From the NCBI GenBank assembly GCA_036374795.1, contig DASUTC010000318.1:1-48312 (forward strand): 48,312 bases of DNA, written 5' to 3'. The position numbers and the translations under genes are program-made. Below, one piece after another: positions 26,776-36,933 of this stretch (positions are counted from its first letter, which is position 1; each line of letters begins with the position of its first letter). This DNA is from Herpetosiphonaceae bacterium (GTDB lineage: Bacteria; Chloroflexota; Chloroflexia; Chloroflexales; Kallotenuaceae). The notes under the pieces are model-generated. The model was given only the letters and a program-made list of their open reading frames with translations. It was not told where the DNA came from and made no database searches.

Positions 26776-27969
26776 TCAGGAACCAGGCGGCTGATTCGGG
26801 TTATTGGTGCTCGGCGGCGCTGTCGACTGCGACGAGCCCGGCGCGCTGGTCTGGGCGACATCGCGGAAGAAGCCGCTGAGCTGCTGATGATCCGACATGC
26901 GCTGCATCGCCGTAATCACGATCCGCTCAATATCGTTGGTCGTCAGCGTGGTGCCCTGCTGTTGCAGCGTGCGGACCATCTCGGCCACAAGGCGGGCGGT
27001 AGCCTGCGCCTGCGCCTCGCCGATCGCCTGGACCTCTTTCGCCCGGATCTCTGCCAGCCGCTGGGCATCCTCCACCTCGCGCCGAATCCGATGATCGCGA
27101 TACTTGAGCTTGATGCTATATTCGCTGATCTTGACATCCAGCAGCCGGAAATCGAGCACCCTGATGCCCCAGCGCGCCACCGAGTTTTGCAACCGCTGGC
27201 GCGTATGCCGCGCGTGGGTTTCGCGATCCTGGGCCACGTCCGTCGGCCCGGTGACATTGGCGATCTCGGTGCGCACGCTCTGCTCGACCTCAAGCAGCAT
27301 CTGGCGGCGGATTAGCTCGGACCAGAAGGCGACTTGCTCATCGGTATCGGTCGGGCTGGGCTCGCCGCGCTCTCTGGCAAGCTGCTCGCAGGCCTGCTCG
27401 CGGTTGGGAAAGCAAAAGACCACCTCGCGGGGCTGTTCGACACGGTAGCGGACCAGCACCTTGACGCTATCGACGTTGTAGAGCGATTTGGTGTTTAGAT
27501 TTTCGATGAAGAACTCCAGGTCCAGCTCATACGACGGCAGCGCCGCCGCCCGGCGCTCGACAACTGGCTTGAGCGGACGATGCAGGCCCTCGGTCCAGAC
27601 CAGCGCGCGATTTTCGGGCAGTTGATTGATCACGATGATCTGGCCGCGCTCGACGAACACCGCGCGCTGGAAGAGCAACACGCTGATCGCCGCCAGCAGC
27701 AGAATCCACGCGCCGACGAAGCAGTAGCCGCCGTTGGTGCTTCCCGTCAGCAGACGGCCCCAGAACGCGACGCCGACGAAGGAGAGCACGGCGGTCAGCG
27801 CGGCCAGTACCTGGATCGCTCGCGGCTGATTGGTATAGACCAGAATAAAGCCTGCTCCCAGCAGCGCGATGCCCAACAGCAGCACCGTCTGGCTCTGCGT
27901 GACCGCATACACCGGCAGCAGGAAGAGGAGCATCAGCAGCAGCAGCAGATTAGGCAACAGACGATACAT
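26776..27969 (-). CDS. SPFH/Band 7 domain membrane protein
   Basis: 397 residues from the ATG at 27969, which has AAGGA upstream. Two to four N-terminal transmembrane segments (LLLLLMLLFLLPVYAVTQ, then VLLLGIALLGAGFILVY, and others to about residue 120) precede an SPFH domain (about 130-290, AVFVERGQIIVINQLPENRAL) and a coiled-coil with EAQAQATARLVAEM. A C-terminal Ser/Thr/Pro/Asn-rich tail follows. Such proteins scaffold membrane microdomains. No NfeD partner is next to it. Confidence 0.88.
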   Translation of the reverse strand: MYRLLPNLLLLLMLLFLLPVYAVTQSQTVLLLGIALLGAGFILVYTNQPRAIQVLAALTAVLSFVGVAFWGRLLTGSTNGGYCFVGAWILLLAAISVLLFQRAVFVERGQIIVINQLPENRALVWTEGLHRPLKPVVERRAAALPSYELDLEFFIENLNTKSLYNVDSVKVLVRYRVEQPREVVFCFPNREQACEQLARERGEPSPTDTDEQVAFWSELIRRQMLLEVEQSVRTEIANVTGPTDVAQDRETHARHTRQRLQNSVARWGIRVLDFRLLDVKISEYSIKLKYRDHRIRREVEDAQRLAEIRAKEVQAIGEAQAQATARLVAEMVRTLQQQGTTLTTNDIERIVITAMQRMSDHQQLSGFFRDVAQTSAPGSSQSTAPPSTNNPNQPPGS

Positions 27970-28280
27970 ACGACATCCTTCATCCAAGGTGCCCGGAATG
28001 GTTCGATCAGGCGTGAGACGAGCAGCACCAATGTCGCAAGACTTGCGCCACCGCCCGCTCAGGGATCGCCATCGTCAAGGCGACGGTGTGGCTGCGCGAC
28101 AGCCAGGCCGGGGTTTGAGGAGTCCCAACATCCAGACCCTTTCCGATCGCGGAGCAAGCGCAGGCAAAACCGGCTATGCTGCTCGATAAGCTACTGCGAT
28201 TATACAGGAGATCTCCCATCATCGTCCACGCCTGGGCTATACTATGGCTCGATCGTATCACTGGATGAAGGGGGGCTACC
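27970..28280. other. Divergent intergenic region, nothing convincing
   Basis: Holds only the divergent upstream regions of the SPFH gene and fmt. A -10-like TATACT lies at 28238-28243 before fmt with no clear -35. A minus-strand frame (28007-28282) has no ribosome-binding site or family features and is not called. Confidence 0.5.
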
Positions 28281-29225
28281 ATGCGTGTACTCTTTTTGGG
28301 AACGCCCGCGTTCGCCGCGCTCCCGCTCCGAGCGCTCGTCGCCGCCGGTCACGAGGTCGTCGGCGTCGTGACACAGCCGGATCGACCTGCTGGCCGCTCC
28401 AGAACGCCGCAAGCGCCGCCGGTCAAAGTGGCAGCCGTCGAGCTTGGGCTGCCGGTGTTGCAGCCCGCGACGCTGCGCGATCCCGCTATGGTGGAGCGCC
28501 TGCGCGCGTTCCAGCCCGAAGTCGGCGTGGTGGCGGCCTACGGCGAGATTCTCCGCAAGGATATGCTGGACATTCCGCCGCTCGGCTACCTCAACATTCA
28601 TCCATCGCTGCTGCCGCTCTATCGCGGCCCGACGCCCGTCGCCGCCGCCATTCTCGCGGGCGATGAGATCACCGGCGTGTCGATCATCCGCCTGGTGCGG
28701 GCGATGGACGCCGGGCCGATCGTCGCCCAGGCCACGCTGCCGATGCCGCCGGATGCTCGCAGCGGGCCGCTCACCGACGAGCTTTTCACCATCGGATCGC
28801 AGCTTCTGGTCGGCGTCTTACCCCTGTACGCCAGCGGCGAGCTTCAGCCGCAGCCCCAGGATGAGCACCAGGCGACCTACTGTACGCTGCTGCGCAAAGA
28901 GGACGGGCTGCTCGACTGGACGCTGCCTGCGCTGGTGATCGAGCGGGCGATTCGCGCCTACGATCCGTGGCCGGGAGCGTTTACCCTCTGGCAGGGACAG
29001 CCGCTCAAAATCGGCGCGGCGCGGGTCGATGCCGACTGGCCCGGCGGGGCGCTGCCCGGAACCGTGCTCGACGCGCCCACGCTGCGCGTTGCGACCGGCA
29101 GCGGCGCGCTTGAGATTCTGGAGGTGCAGCCCGCCGGGAAGCGCCAGATGGCGGGCCTGGACTGGCTGCGCGGCCAGCGTGGCCTGGTGGGACAGCGCCT
29201 CGGCGCATCGGTCGAGCCAGCCTAG
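28281..29225 (+). CDS. fmt: Methionyl-tRNA formyltransferase
   Basis: Formylates initiator Met-tRNA. 314 residues, normal length. MRVLFLGTPAFAALPLRAL is the start of the formyltransferase Rossmann fold. The catalytic segment is NIHPSLLPLYRGPTPVAAAI (usually RYRGAAPIQWAI, slightly changed). The active-site Asp is expected in the following GDEITGVSI-MDAGPI region. A C-terminal OB-fold domain is present. No def or priA neighbour is seen. ATG with AAGGGGG upstream. Confidence 0.95.
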   Translation: MRVLFLGTPAFAALPLRALVAAGHEVVGVVTQPDRPAGRSRTPQAPPVKVAAVELGLPVLQPATLRDPAMVERLRAFQPEVGVVAAYGEILRKDMLDIPPLGYLNIHPSLLPLYRGPTPVAAAILAGDEITGVSIIRLVRAMDAGPIVAQATLPMPPDARSGPLTDELFTIGSQLLVGVLPLYASGELQPQPQDEHQATYCTLLRKEDGLLDWTLPALVIERAIRAYDPWPGAFTLWQGQPLKIGAARVDADWPGGALPGTVLDAPTLRVATGSGALEILEVQPAGKRQMAGLDWLRGQRGLVGQRLGASVEPA

Positions 29226-29234
29226 CCCAGAATC

Positions 29235-29290
29235 AGAGTTTCACGTTTCACGTTTCGAGTTTCGAGTTCTCTGGTTCTTGGTTTGCACAG
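29235..29290 (-). repeat. Heptamer array between convergent fmt and the PAS-STAS gene
   Basis: On the minus strand: AAACCAA-GAACCA, then GAACTCG-AAACTCG-AAACGTG-AAACGTG. The same type order as elsewhere. It is the one composite array that is not upstream of a start codon. Confidence 0.75.
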
Positions 29291-29312
29291 AGGGCTTGGT
29301 TCTTTCGTCTCG

Positions 29313-30194
29313 CTATCGTCGCACGGCGAAGGCGATGCCGCTTTGCAGCGTGCTCAGCGTGACGAGGCCGTTGAGATTCAAGCCCAGTCCCACGAGCGTC
29401 TGCGCGACTTCGGGACGAATGCCGGTCAGCACGATCTGCGCGCCAAGCAGCCGCACCGCGCGTGCGGCCTGCATCAGCGTGTTGGCGACATGCGTATCGA
29501 CATCGGACACGCCGGTAATATCGATGATCGCCACCTCTGCGCGGTGCGCTTCGATACCGTGGAGCAGCGCCTCGATCACCTGCTGGGCGCGCTGGGCATC
29601 GATCGTGCCGATCAGCGGCAGCACCACCACCTGATCGCTGATCGGGATTAGCGGCGTGGATAGCTCGGCCAGCATCGCCGACTGGACTTGAATGATCTGA
29701 TCTTGGAGCTGGGCGCGCTCCGCCTCGGCGCGCACGCGATCGGTAATATCGTGGATCACGGAGTAGAGGAAGCGCTGCGCGCCAAGCTCGACCGGGCCGG
29801 ACTGTACCTCGACCTGGCGGATCTCGCCGGAGGCCAGGCGATGGGGAAACAAAAAGTAGTTGCGCTGCTCGGATTCGGCGCGGGCCATCTCTGCTGCAAC
29901 CTCTTCGGGCGGCAGCATGTTGATCTGGCTAATCTTCATCTGCCGAATCTGCTCCAGGCTATAGCCGTAGAAGCGGCACGCGGCGGGATTGGCATCGATG
30001 ATCGTGCCGTCCTGCGGATCGATCATGAGCTTGATCGTCCGGTTGCGCTCGAACATCTGGCGGTAGCATCGCTCGCTGTCGCGCAGCGTCGCCTCGGCTG
30101 CCGCTCGCTCCTGCAACTGCTGCTCAAGCTCTGCAACGCGCTGCCGTAGCGCGCTCACCTCTGGCTCTAATGATAGGGGGGGCTCTGTGCTCAT
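29313..30194 (-). CDS. PAS-STAS regulator (RsbR-like)
   Basis: 293 residues: N-terminal coiled coil (about 10-45), PAS domain with PAC (about 45-160, DANPAACRFYGYS ... FLYSVIHDITDR), second coiled coil, and STAS domain (about 175-293). The STAS part has IIDITGVSDVDTHVANTLMQAARAVRLLGA, the RsbR/stressosome type, with Thr in VDT where RsbR-like proteins are phosphorylated. No RsbS, RsbT or RsbU gene is adjacent. The ATG at 30194 follows AAAGG; a heptamer array lies directly upstream inside the probable leader. Confidence 0.9.
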   Translation of the reverse strand: MSTEPPLSLEPEVSALRQRVAELEQQLQERAAAEATLRDSERCYRQMFERNRTIKLMIDPQDGTIIDANPAACRFYGYSLEQIRQMKISQINMLPPEEVAAEMARAESEQRNYFLFPHRLASGEIRQVEVQSGPVELGAQRFLYSVIHDITDRVRAEAERAQLQDQIIQVQSAMLAELSTPLIPISDQVVVLPLIGTIDAQRAQQVIEALLHGIEAHRAEVAIIDITGVSDVDTHVANTLMQAARAVRLLGAQIVLTGIRPEVAQTLVGLGLNLNGLVTLSTLQSGIAFAVRR

Positions 30195-30209
30195 GCTAGC
30201 CTTTCATTA

Positions 30210-30297
30210 TTCAAGTTTCAAGTTCAAAGTTCAAAGTTCACAGTTTCGAGTTCAACATTTCCCCGGTTCCTCGTTCTTTGTTCTTTGTTCTTCCTCC
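30210..30297 (-). repeat. Composite heptamer array in the leader of the PAS-STAS gene
   Basis: On the minus strand: GAACAAA-GAACAAA-GAACGAG-GAACCGG, then GAACTCG, AAACTGT, GAACTTT x2, GAACTTG, AAACTTG. It ends 15 bases before the ATG. A -10-like TATACT (30303-30298) lies immediately upstream, so the array is probably transcribed as 5' UTR. Confidence 0.85.
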
Positions 30298-30382
30298 AGT
30301 ATAACCCTCGATTGTAAGGAGATTCGTGCGAAACCGAAGTAGCCCAAAAGTAGCGATCGATGCTAAACATTGTGTTCGCGGC

Positions 30383-30411
30383 TTGACACAGACGGTACAC
30401 TTTCAATCTAT
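30383..30411 (+). promoter_or_regulatory. Possible promoter of the DUF6624 gene
   Basis: A perfect TTGACA (30383-30388) with ATCTAT (30406-30411) at 17 bp; the -10 box is weak. Confidence 0.4.
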
Positions 30412-30432
30412 CGGGTATGCGATGAGGGTTCC

Positions 30433-31023
30433 ATGAACGAGCAACTTCGTGCTGAGTTATTACAGATGCAGGCCGAAGATCTTGCCACACGTCGAGAGCT
30501 TATCGAAGCGGGCGAGCTGTATGGGCCGCATCTGCCTAAAGACTGGTACCATCCCCGTATGGCCGCCGTGCATCGGAAGAATAACGCGCGCATGAGCGAA
30601 ATATTGGAACAATACGGCTGGCCGGGCGAAGGTCTGGTCGGAGCCGAGGGAGGCCAGGCCGCCTGGCGGATCGTACAGCATGCCATTCTCGACCACGATC
30701 TCCAACAGCGGGCCTTACCCTTGCTGGAAGCAGCGGTCAAGGCAGGAGAAGCGCCAGCCCAGCAGTGGGCCATGCTGACGGATCGCGTGCTCATGGAGTC
30801 CGGCCAGCCGCAGATCTACGGCTCGATCTTCGTGGGCGATGAGCACGGCGGCATCGTACCGTGGACGCTGGCCGACCCGGACACCGTGGATGCGCGCCGA
30901 GCCAGCGTTGGCTTAGCGCCGCTCAGCGACCACGCAGACAGCCTGCGACGGCGTGTTGGCGTCGAGCAAGCAGTTCAGCAGACGGCGCAGGCAAAGACAC
31001 ACAAGAGCGCGCCGGAACCATAG
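30433..31023 (+). CDS. DUF6624 domain protein
   Basis: 196 residues. The family pattern is visible: AAWRIVQHAILDHDLQQ, QWAMLTDRVLMESGQPQIYGSIF, with conserved QHA, LxDR and G-PQ-YG. Function unknown. No signal peptide. The ATG at 30433 has GAGGG upstream; the frame reaches back to 30370 with no better start. Monocistronic; it converges on the acyl-CoA dehydrogenase. Confidence 0.78.
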   Translation: MNEQLRAELLQMQAEDLATRRELIEAGELYGPHLPKDWYHPRMAAVHRKNNARMSEILEQYGWPGEGLVGAEGGQAAWRIVQHAILDHDLQQRALPLLEAAVKAGEAPAQQWAMLTDRVLMESGQPQIYGSIFVGDEHGGIVPWTLADPDTVDARRASVGLAPLSDHADSLRRRVGVEQAVQQTAQAKTHKSAPEP

Positions 31024-31055
31024 CGGTTCCGGCATCGTCCGTACGGCTCCAGGCA

Positions 31056-32201
<1,146 letters not shown>

Positions 32202-32249
32202 CGTATGCTCCTATCACACCATTGTGAGTTTTGTATCGACGTGTCCACC

Positions 32250-32258
32250 ATTATAGCA
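32250..32258 (-). promoter_or_regulatory. Extended -10 promoter of acyl-CoA dehydrogenase
   Basis: TGCTATAAT on the minus strand, with no -35; start predicted about 40 bases before the ATG. Confidence 0.5.
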
Positions 32259-32304
32259 CCTACGTCTCGTCGCATCTCCGCCGCGCACAGCCCCCTGTAT
32301 CAGG

Positions 32305-32310
32305 TATAAT
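32305..32310 (+). promoter_or_regulatory. -10 box upstream of rodA
   Basis: A perfect TATAAT, 39 bases before the start; no -35 and no TG extension recognised. Confidence 0.35.
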
Positions 32311-32348
32311 CGCAGCGGATGAATCGTTGCAATTGTTGATCGGCTTTG

Positions 32349-33500
32349 ATGATGAATACTCGACGCTGGCAAGACTTCAACCTCTACCTGATGATTAGCG
32401 TGCTGGTGCTGCTGGGCTTCGGCACGGCAATGGTCTATAGCACGACGATCGGCAACAACTACCGGGGCGATGTCTGGAGCCTCAGCAGCCCGTTCGCCCG
32501 GCATTTTATCTGGATAGGCATCGGCGCAGGCGCGATGCTGTTCCTGACGCTGTTCGACTACCACAACCTGCAAATCTTCACCCGCCCGCTGTACATCTTT
32601 ATGCTGCTGCTGCTAGGCTACACGCTGCTGGCAGGCAAGATCGCCAGCGGCGCGCAGAGCTGGCTCCTGGGCGAGTCGAGCGGCCAGCCGTCGGAGCCCG
32701 CGAAGCTGCTGCTGATCATCAGCCTGGCGGCGTGGTGGGCCAACCACGACGAGCAGGGCCACTCCTGGTTTACGCTTGGCGGCTCGCTGCTGCTGGCCGG
32801 AGCGCCGCTGCTGCTGGTGCTGCTCCAGCCCGATCTCGGCACGGCGATGGTGATCGGCGTGATGTGGCTGGCGATGGCCTGGGCGGCGGGGATGACCTGG
32901 AAGCAGGCGGCAGTGCTGTTGATGATCGCGATTCCGGTGCTGTATATCGGCTGGAACTATGTGCTTGAGCCGTACCAGCAGGGCCGTCTGCTTGCGTTTA
33001 CCATGACGCGCGACGAGATCGAGCATATCAAAGATCCCAAGGTCTACGACGCCGTGGCGCGTGTCTTCTACAACGTCGACGCCTCGAAAGTCGCGGTCGG
33101 CAACGGCGGGCTGACCGGCCAGGGCTTGCTCAACGGCATTCAAAGCCAGCGCAACTTCTTGCCGGTGCAGTACACCGACTTTATCTTCGCGGTGACGGCA
33201 GAGGAGCTTGGCTTCGTCGGCGCGGCGACCATGCTGGGCTTTATCTGCCTGGTCCTGTGGCAGGCCGTGAGCATCGCCTACCGCGCCAAAGATACGTTTG
33301 GGCGGCTGATCGCCGTGGGCATCTTTGCGATGCTGCTGATTCATACGTATGAGAACGTCGGGATGAACATGGGCATGATGCCGGTGACAGGCATTCCGCT
33401 GCCGTTCATCTCCTACGGCGGCTCGTTTACCGTAACCGTCCTGGCGGCGGTCGGGCTGCTCCAGAGCATCAGCCTGCGCCATCGCTCGCTGACGTTCTAG
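32349..33500 (+). CDS. rodA: SEDS-family peptidoglycan polymerase, RodA-like
   Basis: 383 residues from the first ATG at 32349. About ten transmembrane helices. Typical SEDS blocks: LLQPDLGTAMVIGV, FILPVQYTDFIFAVTAEELGFVG-like region (NFLPVQYTDFIF) and ENVGMNMGMMPVTGIPLPFISYGGSFTV. ENxGMNxGxMPVTGIPLPF is closer to RodA than to FtsW. It polymerises lipid II glycan with a class B PBP, which is not in the window. The adjacent kinase-phosphatase-FHA island may regulate wall growth, as kinases do in other bacteria, but nothing here proves it. Confidence 0.92.
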   Translation: MMNTRRWQDFNLYLMISVLVLLGFGTAMVYSTTIGNNYRGDVWSLSSPFARHFIWIGIGAGAMLFLTLFDYHNLQIFTRPLYIFMLLLLGYTLLAGKIASGAQSWLLGESSGQPSEPAKLLLIISLAAWWANHDEQGHSWFTLGGSLLLAGAPLLLVLLQPDLGTAMVIGVMWLAMAWAAGMTWKQAAVLLMIAIPVLYIGWNYVLEPYQQGRLLAFTMTRDEIEHIKDPKVYDAVARVFYNVDASKVAVGNGGLTGQGLLNGIQSQRNFLPVQYTDFIFAVTAEELGFVGAATMLGFICLVLWQAVSIAYRAKDTFGRLIAVGIFAMLLIHTYENVGMNMGMMPVTGIPLPFISYGGSFTVTVLAAVGLLQSISLRHRSLTF

Positions 33501-33611
33501 CCGAGGAAGGCGACAGCTCGCCGATCCTACACAGCGATCAGCGATCACGCGCAACCACCCCCATCTGAGCGCCGCGATCTGTCTCACCGGCAGATAGGAC
33601 CGCCGTGCATG

Positions 33612-33668
33612 CCGCCGGGCACGCGGCGTTTCTATAATGCTCGATACCTGATAGTAGCGCATCAGGTG
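33612..33668 (+). promoter_or_regulatory. rodA terminator overlapping the kinase-operon promoter, with 5' hairpin
   Basis: GCCGC (33612-33616) pairs with GCGGC (33624-33628), followed by GTTTCT. TATAAT (33634-33639) lies in the tail. At the predicted transcript start, ACCTGAT pairs with ATCAGGT (about 33647-33669). The start ATG of the kinase follows about 95 bases later. Confidence 0.4.
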
Positions 33669-33764
33669 GATGGTTATTGGGTCGGCAGGTGCTCCTTCTT
33701 TGCTATTCTTCTTCGGTCGCCGCCCCCCGTCCGTCTCGCTTTTATCTTCCTCAGGGAGGGCGGC

Positions 33765-35792
33765 ATGTCATTGCTCAAAAAAGGTGGCACGACCAAAGGG
33801 ATTTCGCTCCCTCAGTCTGTGACTGCGCCCGATGCGAAGGAGACAACCGACTCACCTCCATCCGGCTCGGTTGGTTCCATTCCCCGGCCAGCGACCGGCT
33901 TCGGGACGGGCAGCATCCGGCGCTCGACGACTCAACTCCAAATGTTGCCCAGCGGCACCGTGCTGCAAGGCCGCTACGCCGTCGAAAACGTGCTCGGCGT
34001 CGGCGGTATGAGCATGGTCTACCGTGGCCGCGATCTGCGCTTCAAGGACGTGATCCGCACCTGCGCGATCAAGGAGATGTACCAGAGCGCGCCCGACTCG
34101 AACACGCGCCTGCTGACGCTCAAAAACTTCGAGCGCGAGTCGGGGCTGCTGGCGACGCTCAGCCACCCGGCGATTCCGAAAGTCTATGATTTCTTCGAGG
34201 AGAACGATCGGATCTACCTGATCATGGAGCTGATCGCGGGGCGCGACCTGGAGGCGACGCTCGATCAGGCCAAGCAGCCGATCGCCGAGCAGCGCGCCGG
34301 AAGCTGGGCGCTCCAGATCTGCGATGTGCTGCACTACCTGCACAACCACTCGCCCGAACCGATCATCTTCCGCGATATGAAGCCGTCGAACGTGATCGTC
34401 ACGCCGGAAGACCGCATCGTGATGATCGACTTCGGCATCGCGCGCATCTTTCAGGAAAACCAGCGCAAAGGCACGATGATCGGCACCGAGGGCTACGCGC
34501 CGCCGGAGCAGTATCGTGGTATTGCCGATCCGCGCGGCGACGTCTACGCTCTGGGCGCGACGCTGCACCACCTGCTGACCAATGTCGATCCGCGCACCGA
34601 GACGCCCTTCACCTTCCACGAGCGCCCGATCCGCCAGATCAACCCGCAGATTTCGGCGGAGATGGAGGCCGTGGTGATGCAGGCGCTAGAATACGATCCG
34701 ACCCAGCGGCCACAGACCGCCGCCGAGTTCAAGTCGCTCCTGCTCAGCGTGCCCTGCCTCAAGGGGCTGAGCGGCGGGATCGCCGCGCCGGTGGCCGCGC
34801 CCGCGATCAACGTGCGCAGCGGCAAAGGCGCGACAACCGAGCTAGTCTGGCGCTTCGCGTGCGAGGACGAGGTGCGCTCATCGCCGCATGTGCGCGACGC
34901 GCTGGTCTATGTCGGCAGCTACGACACCAACCTGTACGCGCTAGACGCCATGACCGGCGAGTTCCGCTGGAAGCGCGCGACGCTCGGCGGCGTCTCGTCG
35001 TCGCCGACGACCTGGGGCGATCTGGCGCTGATCGGGTCGGAGGACGGCCAGCTCTATGCCCTCGACTCGCGCAAAGGCACCGTCAAGTGGACCTTCCGCA
35101 CGGGTCGCGCGGTGCGCTCGTCGCCGCGCGTCGAGGATCGCATCATCTACGTCGGCTCCGACGACCAGCACGTGTACGCCATCGATGGGCAGAACGGACG
35201 ACAGCTCTGGAAATACCGCGCCTGGATGCCGGTTCGATCCTCCTGCGGCATCGGTCAGGGCATGGTCGCAGTGGGATCGTCGGACGGGCACGTCTACGCC
35301 CTCGACGCATTCAACGGCGGTCTGCGCTGGAAGCACCGCACCCAGCAGGGCGTGATCTCGTCGCCAGCGATCAGCGACGGGCTGGTCTTCGTCGGCTCGA
35401 TGGATAACAACGTCTATGCCCTGGACGGCGAGGGCGGCTGGCCCGTGTGGCGCTTCAAGACGGGCCACTACGTCAACGCCTCGCCCGCCGTCGTCGGCAT
35501 GCGCCTGTTTGTGGGCAGCGTAGACGGCAGCTTCTACGCCCTGGAAACCAAGAGCGGCAAGCTCGTCTGGAAGTTCGAGAGCGGCACGCAGATCACCTCG
35601 TCGGCGCGCGTCGTCGAGGGACGGGTGTATTTCGGCGGCGTGAACGGCATGATCTACTGCCTGGATGCGTCGAGCGGCGCGCTGATCTGGCAGTACCAGG
35701 CCGAGGCAGCGGTCGTGTCGTCGCCCGCCGTCGCCAACGGAATCGTGTACGTCGGCTCGCTCGATCATCATCTGTACGCGCTGAAAGCCTAG
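33765..35792 (+). CDS. Ser/Thr protein kinase fused to an eight-repeat PQQ-like beta-propeller
   Basis: 675 residues from the ATG at 33765 (AGGGAGGG upstream; the frame is open to 33609 without a better site). Kinase domain about 70-330: glycine loop GVGGMSMVYRG (78-88), Lys103, FRDMKPSN with catalytic D204, DFG 222-224, GTEGYAPPEQY activation segment. From about 360 to the end come eight propeller repeats of the form SSP-x-VGSxDxxLYALDxxxGxxxW, a PQQ_2/pyrrolo-quinoline-like domain. No obvious transmembrane segment lies between the two parts, so both should be cytoplasmic. HRD is replaced by FRD. First gene of the signalling island. Confidence 0.93.
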   Translation: MSLLKKGGTTKGISLPQSVTAPDAKETTDSPPSGSVGSIPRPATGFGTGSIRRSTTQLQMLPSGTVLQGRYAVENVLGVGGMSMVYRGRDLRFKDVIRTCAIKEMYQSAPDSNTRLLTLKNFERESGLLATLSHPAIPKVYDFFEENDRIYLIMELIAGRDLEATLDQAKQPIAEQRAGSWALQICDVLHYLHNHSPEPIIFRDMKPSNVIVTPEDRIVMIDFGIARIFQENQRKGTMIGTEGYAPPEQYRGIADPRGDVYALGATLHHLLTNVDPRTETPFTFHERPIRQINPQISAEMEAVVMQALEYDPTQRPQTAAEFKSLLLSVPCLKGLSGGIAAPVAAPAINVRSGKGATTELVWRFACEDEVRSSPHVRDALVYVGSYDTNLYALDAMTGEFRWKRATLGGVSSSPTTWGDLALIGSEDGQLYALDSRKGTVKWTFRTGRAVRSSPRVEDRIIYVGSDDQHVYAIDGQNGRQLWKYRAWMPVRSSCGIGQGMVAVGSSDGHVYALDAFNGGLRWKHRTQQGVISSPAISDGLVFVGSMDNNVYALDGEGGWPVWRFKTGHYVNASPAVVGMRLFVGSVDGSFYALETKSGKLVWKFESGTQITSSARVVEGRVYFGGVNGMIYCLDASSGALIWQYQAEAAVVSSPAVANGIVYVGSLDHHLYALKA

Positions 35793-35806
35793 GAACACCG
35801 AGGGCA

Positions 35807-35849
35807 GGAACCGGGAGCCAATCCAATCAAACGCATGGCTCCCGGTTCC
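35807..35849 (+). other. Long perfect hairpin between kinase and phosphatase genes
   Basis: A 14-bp perfect stem, GGAACCGGGAGCCA (35807-35820) with TGGCTCCCGGTTCC (35836-35849), and a 15-nt loop, with no T-run. It may control mRNA processing or lower downstream expression rather than terminate. Confidence 0.6.
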
Positions 35850-35895
35850 CGCTGCTTCAATCGCCCCCCGTACTGGTCCCCGAAAGGAGCCGCCG

Positions 35896-36930
35896 ATGCC
35901 GGCCTGGCGAGACATGCTATCGCGCTTCCGCAAAACCGCGCCTACCCATTCCAATTCTGAGATTGCCACGGCAACCGTCGCCGACCCCGGCGTAGAAACG
36001 CTGGTCGCGCCGCATAATCTGCCGATCGAGATACCTGCCGCCGCGCCTGAGGCCGAGTCGCAGCCGATCGAGGCCGACGAGACGCGCCGGTTTGGCGATA
36101 CAACCCGCTCGCTGGCGTCGAGCGCGCCGCACCTGGCGGTGCTGCTGGGCGAGCGCGTGCTCAGCGCTGCGGCGCTGCGAGACATTGGCCGCGAACGACA
36201 AGAAAACCAGGATCACTGCTGCGCGCAGATCGTGACCCTGCCCAGCGATCACAGCGATCTGACGCTTGGACTCTTCGTGGTCGCCGACGGCATGGGGGGC
36301 CACCACGATGGCGGCTATGCCTCGAAGCTGGCGCTGACCACGGTGGTACAGGCGGTGCAGGCCGAGTACGTGCTGCCGATCTTGAGCGGCGAGCGCCGAG
36401 CGCCCCAGCCGATCATGCAGGCGGCGGTGCAGGCGGCCAACGCTGCGGTACACGCCGCCGGGCAGGAGGCGGGCAACGACATGGGCACCACCTGCACGGC
36501 GGTGCTGCTCGACGGCCAGCAGTTGATCACGGCGCATGTCGGCGATACGCGGGCGCTGCTGATCGGCGGCGGCGTCAAGCAGCTCACCACAGATCACACC
36601 GCCGTGGGACGGCTGATCGCGATCGGCGCGCTCACGCCGGAGGAGGCGCTCGATCACCCGCTGCGGAGTCATCTGTATCGCAGCGTCGGGCAGACGCCCG
36701 ACGTGACCGTCGATGTGACGACGACGACGATCCACGACGAGAGCCATCTGGTGATCTGCTCCGACGGGCTGTGGGGCCTGGTGCCCGAAGCGGAGATCGC
36801 CGACATCGTGACGGAAGCGCCGACCGCGCAGATCGCCGCGCGGCACCTGATTGCTCGTGCTAACCTGCTTGGCGGCCACGACAATATCTCAGTAGTGGTC
36901 GTCACGCTTCCCGACGGATCGCGAGGCTAG
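35896..36930 (+). CDS. PP2C-family protein phosphatase
   Basis: 344 residues. An N-terminal extension of about 80 residues (Ala/Thr/Glu-rich) precedes a PP2C domain with the metal-binding acidic residues in D106 (RQENQDH) and D131 (VADGMGGHHDGG), GTTCTAVLL, AHVGDTRALLI, CSDGLWGLV and GGHDNISVVVV. Partner phosphatase to the upstream kinase. ATG with AAAGGAG; the VWA gene begins three bases after its stop. Confidence 0.95.
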   Translation: MPAWRDMLSRFRKTAPTHSNSEIATATVADPGVETLVAPHNLPIEIPAAAPEAESQPIEADETRRFGDTTRSLASSAPHLAVLLGERVLSAAALRDIGRERQENQDHCCAQIVTLPSDHSDLTLGLFVVADGMGGHHDGGYASKLALTTVVQAVQAEYVLPILSGERRAPQPIMQAAVQAANAAVHAAGQEAGNDMGTTCTAVLLDGQQLITAHVGDTRALLIGGGVKQLTTDHTAVGRLIAIGALTPEEALDHPLRSHLYRSVGQTPDVTVDVTTTTIHDESHLVICSDGLWGLVPEAEIADIVTEAPTAQIAARHLIARANLLGGHDNISVVVVTLPDGSRG

Positions 36931-36933
36931 CCC

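Noticed and set aside
28007-28282. 91-codon minus-strand frame between the SPFH gene and fmt
   Set aside because: No ribosome-binding site, odd composition, and it covers the fmt promoter region.
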